In this document: positions 23,440 to 34,305 of the stretch, piece by piece | How the letters are laid out: every line of letters starts with the position of its first letter | How positions within the stretch are numbered: position 1 is the stretch's first letter | Source of the DNA: Okapia johnstoni | Lineage: Eukaryota; Chordata; Mammalia; Artiodactyla; Giraffidae | Length of the DNA: 64,000 bases | Assembly: GCA_024291935.2 (NCBI GenBank) | Contig: CM044314.1 | Coordinates: 22,666,001-22,730,000, forward strand | Direction: 5' to 3' | Position numbers and translations under genes: made by a program | Notes under the pieces: model-generated | Database searches by the model: none | The model's input: the letters and a program-made list of their open reading frames with translations, nothing else | What the model was told of the DNA's origin: nothing

Positions 23440-23870
23440 AACTAAAGTGTTCCCTATTATTCCTGGAAAAGTTTAGTATCTGGCTTCCTGCATTTTCTCC
23501 ATCAGTTCTGTCACCATATTTGGTGACTTCAACATTCATGTCGACCAACGCACCCTACACCCAGGGTCCCCTTCATTCCTACACCTTCCTACTGATGCTC
23601 TTTTCTATCAAGTCTCCTCAGAAGCTCACTCCCATGGTTAAACTCTAGAATTGATCATTGTCAACAGCAGCATTTTCTTCAAAGTCTTGACTGTGAGCAT
23701 CTTACTCCCTCACCACCACCTCTTGGTATCCCAATCGATTTTCTCTAATTCAACCATGGAGCCCTTCAGGCTATTAACTATCATATCGTACCTCCATTTT
23801 CTTGATCTTGTACCCACTTCCCTCCTTTCTTGGTTCAAATATCCCTGTCTCACACAATAATTATTCCTTG
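23440..23870 (+). mobile_element. L2/CR1-type LINE endonuclease remnant
   Basis: The phrase tggtgacttcaacattcatg translates as GDFNIH, a motif of the LINE apurinic endonuclease domain. About 40 codons later comes TLELIIVNSSIFF and then LLPHHHLL, which fits the end of that domain (the usual 'LDL..TN' and 'SDHHLL' blocks). The frame is broken by stops and shifts. This is old, with the clade inferred from the motifs only. Confidence 0.55.
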
Positions 23871-24236
23871 TAGATAATCTCACTGTTCTTGTCCATTTCT
23901 CCCAATAGTATACCTGTTCTTGAAACCTAAGCTGTGGTTAAACAATCTGCTTAGTTAGTGGCAAAATGCAAGCAGTTGAACAGGACCAGAGCAGAGCACA
24001 CACCCATGATATTTAGCAGTATTTTCACTTTGTTCTCTCCAATGTCAGGTGGACTCTTCAACCTGTCTAGCCAGGTTGCCAGGAATCTGTCATCAGTCTT
24101 TTCTCCCTCTTTCTGAGACAACTTATCCTTCTCGCTCCCCAAATCTCCAAAACTCCCCTCCCTACTGTCTCTAAGCTTGCTTCTTTTGTCTTTAAAAGAT
24201 TGTGATCACATCCACCTTTGGGCACAAAAATATGCT
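23871..24236. other. Unassigned pyrimidine-rich stretch
   Basis: May continue the L2/CR1-type element, but no motif is readable. Confidence 0.3.
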
Positions 24237-24318
24237 ATAATGTATTCTATCAAATAAACGAATAAATAGGGATCCTTGAAGACCCCAATACTCTTGCTAT
24301 TCTTCCAGCTACTTTTCC
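24237..24318 (+). repeat. 82-bp direct repeat, left copy
   Basis: Aligns without gaps to 24441-24522, with 10 mismatches in 82 bases (about 88% identity). The last 28 bases of the two copies are identical. The copies flank a truncated Bov-tA and are far longer than a target-site duplication. Confidence 0.9.
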
Positions 24319-24440
24319 AGGCCAAAATACTGGAGTGGGTAGACTTTCCTTCTCCAGGGGATCTTCCTGACCCAGGAATCAAAGCAGGGTCTCCTGAATT
24401 GCAGGTGGATTCTTGACCAACTGAGCTATGAGGGAAGCCC
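24319..24440 (-). mobile_element. Truncated Bov-tA SINE, antisense
   Basis: Only the tRNA-like head and middle remain (from ccaaaatactggagtgggta to ctgagctatgagggaagccc). The BovB-like 3' part and tail are missing. It sits exactly between the two 82-bp repeats. Confidence 0.88.
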
Positions 24441-24522
24441 ATAATATATCCTGGCAAATAAATTAATAAATAGGGATCCCTGAAGTTCCCAATGCTCTTG
24501 CTATTCTTCCAGCTACTTTTCC
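24441..24522 (+). repeat. 82-bp direct repeat, right copy
   Basis: Partner of 24237-24318; see that entry for the alignment. Confidence 0.9.
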
Positions 24523-24639
24523 ATTAATCAACTCATGATTATAGAAAAATAAAATTGAAAAACTTGTCCTGTATTAAACTCAATACAATTAGTCTTATTT
24601 ACTTATTTTTGAATCAAACTCCTCAGGTTGTGCAGTGGG

Positions 24640-24798
24640 TAGAAGTGACATGGGTTTGATCCCTGGGTTGGGAAGATCCCCTGAAGGAGGAGATGGCAAC
24701 ACACTCCAGTATTCCTACCTGTAAAATTCCATGGACAGAGGAGCCTGGCAGGCTACAGCCCATGGGGTCACAAAGAGTCTGCCACAACTGAGCACATA
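24640..24798 (+). mobile_element. Bov-tA SINE, sense, diverged head
   Basis: The tRNA-like head is poorly preserved (gttgtgcagtgggtagaagt). The rest is standard, from gggtttgatccctgggttgg to agtctgccacaactgagcac. Confidence 0.85.
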
Positions 24799-25094
24799 CA
24801 AATTAAAAACTTCTTAAAAATCACCGTCATATAAGAATTGACTTTGTTAAGTTCACAATCTGGTCTTCACATTGTGCATTCTCTAAACAAAATGAGAATC
24901 TTTAAGTGCTTTTACTACCCTCTAAATCTCCTGTTCCCACGTGTTTTATTAATGTATAATATTTTAATTTTACTCCTTCTTTAAGAAGAAAAAAATTCTA
25001 GCTACTACTTTTCTTAACTGTAATAATCCATTAGATTTTATAAGCACATTTACAGTTGTTTTGCTTACTAGTGTTTCTTCTATCTCCCTAGGGT
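24799..25094. other. Unassigned AT-rich stretch
   Basis: No gene or clear repeat. Confidence 0.35.
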
Positions 25095-25289
25095 ATTTCC
25101 CACCCCATTTTAAGAAAATGGTTCTGAATGGTAAATTACTTTGCACTTTTGAAAATGTCTGTGTTTTACCACTATTATTGAATGATAACTTAGCTGGGTA
25201 TAGATTTGATGCTCTCCACTGCACTTCTGGGTGATCCCTGAAAGAAATCTCTAAAATAAGTTGTTTGGATTTCTCTGAATTCTGCATGT

Positions 25290-25507
25290 ATGTGCATGTG
25301 TGTGCTTAATTTCTCAGTCGTGTCTGACTTTTTGCGACTGCATGGATTGTAGCCCACCAGGCTCCTCTGTTCAAGGGATTCTCTAGGCAAGAATACTAGA
25401 GTGGATAGCCATTCCTTTCTCCAAGAGATCTTCCCTACCCAGGGATCAAACCAGGGTCTCCTGCATTGCAAGAGGATTCTTTACCATCTGAGCCACCAGG
25501 GAAGGCC
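25290..25507 (-). mobile_element. Bov-tA SINE, antisense
   Basis: Preceded by a TG-rich tail (gtatgtgcatgtgtgtgc). Probable duplication aattctgcat (25278) / aatcctgcat (25510). Confidence 0.9.
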
Positions 25508-25949
25508 CCAAATCCTGCATAGAGCCTCAGAATAAGGAAACTGGATTTTCTTAATCCTGAGCCCTGAGATTTTCTTCCAGACATGAAGTTGGTGAGCCAA
25601 TCTGCCTTTTGCAAGCACTGAAAATCAAAATAACCCTTTTGCTACATATATTACACAACTTTCTTCTGGGTCTATAAAAGAAATCCTTTCAAATTTCCCT
25701 CTGGACATTTCTCCAGGTTACAGTTTAATTCCCAGTTATTGTCTGGTTCATTTGAATGTGGATTTGCCTATTATAATACTTTTACACTAAGGTGAGGGGG
25801 GCAATTATCAAATCAAAGTCAAGTAAGAGGTAATGAAGATTTGTCAGATGTTCCTGTGTTCTTAGGTGGGGGTAGGGCTTAAAGAAATGGAAGCTACTTC
25901 CCAATTCTGTCCAGCTTTTGTTGTGTTTTCCATCTTTTCCAAAATAGGA

Positions 25950-26148
25950 CTTGTGCATGCTCAGTCATGTCTGACTTCTTTCAACCTTTTGGACCATAGC
26001 CCACTCGGCTCCTCTGTCCATGGGCTTTTCCAGGCAAGAATAATGGAGTGGGTTGCTTTTTCCTCCTCCAGGGGATCTTCCTGACCCAGGGATTGAACCT
26101 GTGTCTCCTGCATAGCAGGTGGATTGTCTATCTGCTGAGCCAGTGGGG
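25950..26148 (-). mobile_element. Bov-tA SINE, antisense
   Basis: Runs from tgcatgctcagtcatgtctg to ctgctgagccagtggggg. An imperfect duplication may be readable around 25935 (cttttccaaaatagg) and 26151 (ctttatccaagattagg). Confidence 0.9.
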
Positions 26149-26695
26149 GACTTTATCCAAGATTAGGTTTTCCTGAATTTATGTATTTTAGCTATCAATT
26201 TAAAATATCTTATCTTGATGTATTTTCCTTTTTCCTATTCAAAGATTTCCTTTCTGACTAATGCTTTCTACTCAACACACAGAATTCTAGATTTCAAGTT
26301 ATGATTTTAAGACAAAAGTTATTTCATTGTCTTTGGGCATATGTTACTACTAATTTAAAAATCTATCATCTAATTATCAGCTTTTTGTTGGTCTGTCTTC
26401 TTGGTAATTTTTTAAGCTTTCTTTTTACCTTTGATATTATTCAGTTTCACCCTAATATGAATAGACTAATTTCTAATGATTCTGTTATTTAGTTCTCCTC
26501 CTATCTGGAAATTAATCAGCAGGCTTTTCAACCATGAATTAATATTTTCAATCGTTTCTCTCTCTGCCCTGTGTTCTCGACAGGAGCTATTCAGTTTTAT
26601 CTTCTTATTTACTCCATTCTCTTCCAAAGAAAGAAAGCGTTGGGTAATGTCTGTCCTATCCTTCAAAAGCTTTTTAAAATGTCAGTGTCTGTATT

Positions 26696-26881
26696 GGGTT
26701 TCCTTGGTGGCTCAGATAGTAAAGAAGCCACCTGCAATGAAGGAGACCCAGGTTTGATCCCTGGAGAAGGAAAGGGCAACCTCTCCAGCATTCTTGCCTG
26801 GAGGATCCCATGGACAGAGGAGCCCGCAGGCTACAGTCCATGAAGTTGCAAAGAGTCGGACATGGCTGAGCAGCTAACACA
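26696..26881 (+). mobile_element. Bov-tA SINE, sense
   Basis: Starts gggtttccttggtggctcag and ends near ggctgagcagctaacac. Possible short duplication tctgtatt (26688) / tctgtcatt (26882). Confidence 0.92.
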
Positions 26882-27028
26882 TCTGTCATTTCTAAGATTT
26901 CAAACTGTTGTTTGTTTGTTTCTTTTAATGTACACATGCTCCCTGTGTTTTCCTTCTAAGTACTTGTTTTTTAGTGCTGACCCACCTTCCTTTAGCTCTC
27001 CAAAGATATAAACATGGTAGCTATTTTA

Positions 27029-27232
27029 GACTTCCCTGGTGGCTCAGACGGTAAAACATCTGCCTACAATGTTGAAGACCTGGGTTCAATCCCTGGGTCA
27101 GGAAGATCTCCTGGAGAAGGAAATGGCAACCCACTCCCGTATTCTTGCCTGGAAATTTCCATGGATGGAGGGGCCTAGTAGGCTACAGTCCATGGGATCT
27201 CAGAGTCGGACACGACTGAGCGACTTCACTCA
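27029..27232 (+). mobile_element. Bov-tA SINE, sense
   Basis: Starts gacttccctggtggctcaga and ends with a cttcactcactcactac tail. Little diverged from what I know of the family. Confidence 0.93.
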
Positions 27233-27905
27233 CTCACTACTTCATTAGTCAGAAGTGAACATTCTAATAGTCGTTTCCTTGATTAGTATTAATTTCTGTT
27301 GTGTGCTCTGAACTTTAGGTGGGAAATGCATCTTGAATAGCAAATTTTAGTTTTTTCTGTTTAATCACTATTGTAGCAGTTTTGCTATTACTTTCACTGT
27401 CCATGGCTTCACATGGGCCACAGTTACCACAGGCATAGCTTGAGGTTCCTTCCCTGGAGTTACATCATCAGTTTATAAAATCAGATTCTTAAGGCAGCCT
27501 GGCTTGTCCAGGATGCATGTGATTGCCAAGTAGCTGACTCCCCCAGGTGTGGCTTTCATGCCAGCCTCAGCAGCCCCTCATCACAGGGCTAGGGTTAAGC
27601 AGTAAGCCTGGCTCTAGCCCTCCAACACATACTGAGTGTAAGAGAATACCAGTCTTCTTCTACCTCTGAAGCCTACTGGCCTGTGGTTGCAGGTTTCAGT
27701 TTCAGGCCCCAAACTTCTGACTTTGTTTCTGATCCATGAAGCTACTCATGTTTGCTTTTGCCTTTTTTTTTTTGATGGAGAGAGAGAAAGTTCAGAGTTT
27801 GATCACACTGTGCCATTTGGAGGTGGTATTGGTTCCTCTGCTCTGCATGAATGAGAACTCCATACTAATGTAAGGAGGGGGCTCTCAGGATTCCTTGGGT
27901 TGTTG
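27233..27905. other. Unassigned stretch
   Basis: Holds a short T-run at 27763-27772 and a purine-rich run just after it. No gene or repeat recognised. Confidence 0.35.
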
Positions 27906-28010
27906 ATACCAAGGGTGGTTGTTGTTTAGTCTCTAAGTTATGTCCGATTCTTTGTGACCCCATAAACTGCAGCATGCCAGGCTTCCCTGGCCATCTCAGT
28001 GAGTTTGCTC
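27906..28010 (-). mobile_element. BovB 3' end / Bov-A fragment, antisense
   Basis: The phrases gttgttgtttagtctctaag and ccataaactgcagcatgcca are the reversed last ~100 bases of BovB, shared with Bov-A SINEs. Too short to decide between the two. No tail duplication recognised. Confidence 0.8.
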
Positions 28011-29514
28011 AAAGTTAATACCAAGGGTTAAGTTCTGGCAAACAGCATAATTCTAGCTAGTACCTCAGACACAGAGCAGGAAAGGACAAGAGGATGTACC
28101 AAGTTCAATGGGTTTGGCCCCCATGCACTGAGAAAAGCTGCATCACTGTCTCATTACAATAGGTAAAGAGGGACTTGAGACATGAGAGTTCTTGCTGCCA
28201 GCATTGTGATGTTTTGTCAGGGTATGGACCACCATTCTCATAGCCCACCTAACTAGTAAGCTGTGAGCTATAAAAAACAGTCCATAAAAAGAGCAACCGA
28301 GTTTCTTGTTGAATCTGGAAGACTCCTACTGATTAATGTGAAAGCTTTTTCCTGTTGCAGCTATGTGTAGGGGTTCAAAAATAGAACATATTCAGTTTTA
28401 CATTGTTCAGACTACACAAAAAAATTCCCTTTAAGAATGTCTTTAAGTGTGCATTTTGGAGCAAACAATAAATGGCATATAAAAAGTATAATGTTTCCCA
28501 GGAAATCAAAGTTGACATATTTGTTATCAGTTGCTATTTACGTCCGGTTAGACTTCTATTTCTCTTTATTTGTATATACCAACTCACTACCTAGTTGTTC
28601 TCTCATTCTGACTTAATTCCAGAGGTCTATATAAGAGATGCACCCCCTCCCCATATGATCAGGGGCCTTGACTAGTGTGGCCTTCTCATATAGCTGGGGC
28701 CATGCCACGCCACAGGGTACCTGGATTTGTTAATTCTTCAGGATCGTTTGTCTGGAAATAATAAAGTCTTTCAAATCTATACCTATAAATTAGCTAGGAC
28801 ATGTGCTGAGTGCTTTCTGTAGTCATAATGAACATGGAGAAGTGAACTGTGTACAAATCTATGTAATCTTGCTCATACACGTCCTAATATGTGCACTTTG
28901 CTAACGTAGATCAAAGAACACAGAGGCCACTCATCTCAAAAGCAGGCCTATGGAAGTAGATGCTTCTTCAGGCTTATGCATCTAATAGAAAGATGAGTTG
29001 AGTTCAGAATGTTGAAGAATAGAGGGCACATTTGGGAGCTGTGACGAGATCAGTGTCACTGGGGAACTTCAGGAGGAGAGAATGCGTGATTTTGTGGCAA
29101 ATCCAGAGAGATGAAGTTGGTGAGAAAGTCCGGAAATCCAGGGAGAGGCAAAGGTTTGGCAGGATTTCATTCATGAGGGTATTCATGATGTGGTTTCAGA
29201 AGGAAAGAAGTTTGAGTACCACGTAATAAGAAGGCTGGAGGAGGAGGTGGGATGGGAAGGCCAGAGGAATGGATGGAGTAGTCCCCCTCTCCCAATGTCT
29301 CCTTGTTCATGATACCCTGGACACCATCCTTTGTAACCTCAGCCTTGGGTGGCTGACCCACACAGCAGTAGTAGAGTGCCTCTTATCCCACTCAACACCT
29401 CCTTCCCAGAATTACACCTCCCACTATCAGGTCACCATGTCTTAGAGCAGAGCTGCAATCCCTTCTCACTCTGTTGCTTCCTAGTCTTCCAGCTCACTTA
29501 TCCTAATTAACTCC
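28011..29514. other. Long unassigned stretch
   Basis: About 1.5 kb. The segment at 28600-28770 has a tctatataagagatgcaccc block and an aataaag at about 28761 that look LTR-like, but I could not place a family. Overlapping frames at 29004-29361 on both strands have no recognised domain. Confidence 0.3.
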
Positions 29515-30030
29515 GCTAGCAGTTCTTAAGTCTCATTTGGATTTCCAATGCATGGACTTACTGAAACCACGTAACTCAGTTTGGGACTTGAACCCATCGC
29601 CTTTTAACTAAGATCACACACTTGGTTTCAGGACTTAATGAAACTCAGGTTCTTGATGTCCCATTGCAGAAAGAATTTAATGAGAGATAAAGTGATAGGT
29701 GAGCAGATTTATTTAGAGAGAAACACTCCCCACAGGCAGGGTGTTGGCTATCTCAGAAGGCAAGAGCAACCTCAAAATATGGTGTGGTTAGTTTTTAGGA
29801 GCTGGATAATTTCACAGACTGATGAGTGCAATGGTTATTCCAGCAATTTGGGGGAAGAGGTAGGGGTTTCCAGAAATTGGGTCAGTGACCACTTTTTGAT
29901 CTTTGATATTTGGCCTCAGAACTGTCATGTTGCTGGTGAGTGTGCCATTTAGTTTGTTGATGTGTTAAGTTGAGCTTATCCTAAGGCTAAAGGTCTAGTG
30001 GAAGTCAGCTGGTCTGCCATCTTGCACCTA
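29515..30030 (-). mobile_element. ERV LTR with leader, antisense
   Basis: Read on the minus strand: a U3-like part (30030 down to about 29720), a polyadenylation signal (aataaa, reversed at 29708-29713), a 3' end near 29640, then a leader-like block (gtgtgtgatcttag, then gggttcaagtccca). The block from 29640 to 29575 matches 62930-63010 on the plus strand. So both belong to one retroviral LTR family with its adjoining leader. No retroviral gene is present. Confidence 0.65.
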
Positions 30031-30059
30031 TTTGGTTCTAATTAGTATATGTTGTGTCC

Positions 30060-30712
30060 TCAGCCTATGTCATTCTTTTTTAATTTAATTTTATTTTTTA
30101 ATTGGAGGAAAATCACTTTACAATGTTCTGTTGGTTTCTGCTGTACAACAACATGAATCCATCATAACTATACATGTGTCCTTTCCTTCTTGAGCCTTCC
30201 TCCCTTCCCCCATCCTACCCTTTTAGGTCATCACAGAGTGCCAGGCTTGGCTCCCAGTGTTATATAGCAACTTCTCATCAGCTATTTATTTTGCACTTGG
30301 TAGTGTATATATGTCGATTCTATTTTCTCCGTTTGTCCCACTATTTCCTTCTCCAACTGTGTCCACAGTCCATTCTCTACTACATCATCTGCATTCCTTC
30401 CCTGCAAATAGGTTCATCGATATCATTTTCCTAGATTCCACATGTATGTGCTAATATGCAATATTTGTTTTTCTCTTTTTGAGTTACTTCACTCTGTATA
30501 ACAGGATCTAGTTTCATCCATTTCACTACAGTGGACTCAAATTCGTTGTTTTTTATGGCTGAGTAATATTCCAATGTATATATGTACCATGACTTCTTTA
30601 TTAACCCATTTGTAGATAGACAGCTACAAAATGTTGCTTCCATGTCCTGGCTATTGTAAATAGTGCTGCAGTGAACATTGGGGTACATATGTATGTAATT
30701 CTTTTAAATCTT
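30060..30712 (-). mobile_element. L1 LINE 3' end, antisense
   Basis: Antisense ruminant-type L1: starts with the reversed 3' end (ttaattggaggaaaatcac, then gctgtacaacaacatgaatc) and runs into the last part of ORF2. On the minus strand, 30688-30431 still translates with the hallmark YYSAIKNNE and a 'WMKLDP...SEVTQKEKNKY' block typical of the ORF2 C-terminus. Truncated at the 5' side near 30712. Confidence 0.85.
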
Positions 30713-31524
30713 GTGTCCTGCCCTCTTCCCTCTTGTTTCAATTCCACTTTCTTTATCATCCACAAAACCGCACCAAAATATGCATCATTTCAATCTCTTC
30801 TGAATAACACCTTGAGTTCAGTTCCTCCACGCTTCTATGTACTGGTCGATGGTCCAGTTGTTCCAAACATGCACCCAATTAATCTGGGCTTGTGAGAAAA
30901 ACCAAACCACTTTTAAATTCTTGACTGCAAATTTCAAGTGAGTTCTCAGACTACTGAGCCATTCTATGGCAAACCCTAGGATATGCTTTTATTTATTTAT
31001 TTTAAACTTTAAAATATTTAAATTTATTTCAAGAATAATTTAATTCAACAATAAAAGAAGAGCTTCATTTATTTCAATACCTAATAGCTCAAGTGGAGAT
31101 CTTCATAGAACATGAATTACTGGTCTTGTTCTACATACATTTGAGAAATTAACTGATTTATAAAACACATACCCCAAGTCTTCACTTCTCCCATTTCTTT
31201 CTACATACAGCATCTTAACAGAGTACTCAACCTATAAATGTCTTTTAATTTATACTTGAAGTAATTTGTGTATAAGACCCTTTACTGCCCAGTTTTTCTA
31301 AGGCAAAATTATAAAACTAATCTTTTTTAAATTGTCTATACTTTAAAGCATAGTATTATAAATACTTCCTAAATGTGGCATTTTATTTGACTATGATTTT
31401 TAGTAAGTTGTGTTTCTTCTTTGATTTCATTTTTTTAACACTCACCTCAACCCTGAGAGGCTACAAAAAATATAGCACACTACCCCTCTCCAAAAAGGGT
31501 TATAACTGAAAATTCTAAAGATAC
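30713..31524. other. Unassigned stretch
   Basis: Mostly AT-rich, with a tttatttatttatttt tract near 30990. No gene or repeat recognised. Confidence 0.35.
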
Positions 31525-31535
31525 TGTTTAATTCA

Positions 31536-32100
31536 GTTCAGTTCAGTTCAGTCACTCAGTCGTGTCCAACTCTTTGTTACCCCATGAATTGCAGCACGCC
31601 AGGCCTCTCTGTCCATCACCAACTCCTGGAGTCTACCCAAACCCATGTCCATTGAGTTGGTAATGCCATCCAACCATCTCATCCTCTGTCGTCCCCTTCT
31701 CCTCCTGCCCCCAATCCGTCCCAGCATTAGGGTCTTTTCCAATGAGTCAACCCTTCGCATGAGGTGGCCAAAGTATTGGAGTTTCAGCTTCAACATCAGT
31801 CCTTCCAATGAACACCCAGGATTGATCTCTTTTAGGATGGACTGATTGGATCTCCTTGCAGTCCAAGGGACTCTCAAGAGTCTTTTCCAACACCACAGTT
31901 CAAAAGCATCAATTCTGTGGCGCTCAGCTTTCTTCACCGTCCAACTCTCACATGCATACATGACCACTGGAAAAACCATAGCCTTGACTAGACGGACTCT
32001 TGTTGGCAAAGTAGTGTCTCTGCTTTTCAATATGCTATCTAGGTTGGCCATAACCTTCCTTCCAAGGAGTAAGCGTCTTTTAATTTCATGGCTGCAATCA
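31536..32100 (-). mobile_element. BovB LINE 3' end, antisense, with open 167-codon C-terminus
   Basis: The duplication tgtttaattca at 31525-31535 and 32101-32111 is exact and defines a 565-bp 5'-truncated insertion. On the minus strand 32051-31548 is open for 167 codons and encodes the C-terminal region of the BovB polyprotein, from [23 protein letters not shown] sequence through [13 protein letters not shown] and [12 protein letters not shown] to [12 protein letters not shown]. No reverse transcriptase core is included. The open frame and exact duplication suggest a young copy. Confidence 0.95.
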
Positions 32101-32174
32101 TGTTTAATTCAAGGTGACAGCAATAATTATGTTTCAAATATGGATTCAGTAAGGTTTCTTTATACAAAATGAAG

Positions 32175-32545
32175 AGAGTGAAAATGTTGCTCAAAAATTC
32201 AAGAGCTTCCAATTTATCTTACCCAGGAAATACAAACCCTTCAATGAATCTTCTATATCTTGTCTTGACCCTGCTCTCTGCTCCAAACCAACTGCTTATT
32301 TCTCCTGAAACATATTCCACATTTTTAAACTTTTGCTTTGTATTTTTTTAATGCTCACTCTCTCCAGAATTCTCTTATTCTTTAGCCTGCCTTTAAAAAT
32401 TCCATTTTTAATTCACACTCCTCTCAAAAACCACCTTTGCATAAAATCTTTATAGATCCTACACATTCCAATGATCCTTCATGGCATTTTATTAATGTAT
32501 CTCCCATGGTAGAGTTTATTCTGCATTGTTATATAGTTATTTGTG
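32175..32545 (+). mobile_element. Possible L2 LINE segment
   Basis: A pyrimidine-rich stretch whose phrases (ctccagaattctcttattc, aaaaaccacctttgcataaa and atagttatttgtgaatttat) recall an L2 3' portion in sense orientation. Weak, diverged. Confidence 0.35.
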
Positions 32546-32549
32546 AATT

Positions 32550-32740
32550 TATTGTAATAATGATAACAGGAACACCAGCCACAAAAGTGGAGACTTAATG
32601 AAAGCTTACTATATGCTAGGAATTAACATACATTATTTGTATTTTATAGATGAGAACTGAGGTTTCGAGTGAATGAGTAACCTGCCATATCCAGGTCTGA
32701 TTGATTTCAGAGGCTCAGCGAGCTCTTAACCACTCATTAC
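32550..32740 (-). mobile_element. MIR SINE, antisense
   Basis: Order of motifs: ctatatgctaggaattaac, gtattttatagatgagaact, gaggtttcgagtgaatgagt, ending gctcttaaccac, which is the reversed tRNA-like A-box side. Fairly complete. Confidence 0.75.
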
Positions 32741-33244
32741 AAAGTCATTTCTCACAGGGTATATGTTTTTCCTTACTTCTGCATTTATGCAATGTGGAGG
32801 GCAGTAGCTTTCAAATAACAGAACTCAGTAAATAATTTATTACACTAAACTAGACTACAGTTAGAAAGAACAACTACTATTACAATTCATTCCAACAGGG
32901 TATCCAAACACTTCCATTCTAACAGAACAATATTCTCAAAGTTTATGTTAACACCACTAATCAGGATTTATGATTAAACAATTTTAATGTGAACATTAGG
33001 GAAAATAGCCCATCTATTGAAATATGTGCATTTTTATCCTTAATATGTCTGTATACAGTCTGTTTTATAGAAGAAAAGGATATGTATTTCGATCATTCAA
33101 TATATATATGTAAGTATGTATACACACATGTGCAAACACATGTACAAATGCACGCACATATAAAACTGTCATCTGGGCATGATAAAACACCAAATGCATT
33201 TATAAACAGTGAGAAAATAATACAGAAATAAATTAAGACATTAC
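32741..33244. other. Unassigned AT-rich stretch with a small TATG/CACA tract
   Basis: A short alternating tract lies at 33100-33160 (atatatatgtaagtatgtat and following). No gene recognised. The 3' limit of the kinase retrocopy (minus strand) is at its right end. Confidence 0.4.
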
Positions 33245-34305
33245 ATACCTAAAAGGACAGCAAACCTGATTTTTGGATTGTATCTTATCTCCGTGTGGAT
33301 GTGCTCCTCCGTTTGATATACAGAGCAGGATCTTGCTGAATGCACCCACTAGAGTAGGCAACTATTTACCAATCCAGTCATATTCATGATCAAACATACA
33401 TCCTTTTTGATCAAACAAGTCAGTAAAAAGTTTTCTTAGGTAGTCATAATCTGGTTTTTAAAAAAAATCTAGCCTTCTTATATAACGAAGATACATTGCC
33501 ATTTCTTCTGGAAAATTTTCACATTACACTTCTATTGGTGTGGCTCATTTTGTATCTCCAATTTTCTGATACCTCTCTTTTAATGTGTCTGTCAGCCTTT
33601 AAACCTTGTCAAGGAAGACTGCCTCTCAGAAAATACATGAACATGTGACCTAAAGCTTGTAAGTCATCCCTTCTACTTTGTTCTTTCCCTAAATGTGTGT
33701 TTATGCTCATATATCTAGCTGTTCCTGTAAGGCTTTTGTGTTCTTTGTATAGTATGTGTTTCTTTGTCTCTGGATCAATATATTCCTTTGCCAAACCAAA
33801 ATCTATAAAATGAATAACTTGCTGGGTTTTGTTTCCCGGACAGCCTGTTAAGAAGTTCTCAGGTTTTACATCTCTGTATATCAAGTTCTTTGAATGGACA
33901 TATTCCACATGAGAAATCAGTTGGATAGCTATCATGAGAACCGTTTTAAGAGAAAATGTTCTGTCACACAAATCAAACAATCTTCCAAAATAGGGCCCAG
34001 CAGTTCCATCACCATAGTGTTGTATTTACCACAAGGGCCAAGATAATAAACTTGAGGTATACCATCTCCAGATCCTAACTGCTTGTAGAAATTGGAATAC
34101 AGTCAAATGTAGCTGTGGTGCTCTGGATTTCATTGGGCTCCAATTTAATGGCCACATATTCATTTGTATGCAAATTTTTCCCTAACTGTAATTCTCCAAA
34201 ATTCCCACATCCTTTTTTTTTTTTTCCCAACTCTAAAGTTAGGTACAACCATTAAAACTCCAGAGGATGAAGAACCAGTTCCTCGAGTGTTAATGCTCTG
34301 CTGCT
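33245..34305 (-). pseudogene. CSNK1G3: Casein kinase 1 gamma retrocopy (CSNK1G3-like), broken
   Basis: An intronless copy of a host serine/threonine kinase, minus strand. It covers the glycine-rich N-terminal tail, the whole kinase domain and the segment after it up to a SKNQ-like end. The best stretch, 33980-33609, is open for about 123 codons and keeps the catalytic loop YRDVKPEN, the [15 protein letters not shown] activation region and [19 protein letters not shown]. Damage includes a 13-A run over the glycine loop, a scrambled block after the ATP-site lysine, and TGG to TGA right after RGSLP. The remainder (an ERYQKIGDTK-like block, then [25 protein letters not shown] sequence in pieces) is in shifted frames. 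The tail resembles gamma 3 more than its paralogues, by memory. The parent gene has many introns, so loss of all of them indicates retroposition. No poly(A) tail is visible at its 3' end. Not expected to make a kinase. Confidence 0.9.

Larger units (their letters stand above)
25095..27028 (-). mobile_element. Possible degraded L1 5' region, antisense, broken by SINEs
   Basis: Between the SINEs, phrases such as gataacttagctgggtatag (25180s), the 'tttcattgtctttgggcata' block (26320s) and 'cgtttctctctctgccctgtg' (26550s) resemble the reverse strand of an old L1 5' UTR/ORF1 region. The order is plausible but the similarity is weak. Three Bov-tA copies lie inside it and a fourth abuts its right end. 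Confidence 0.3.
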
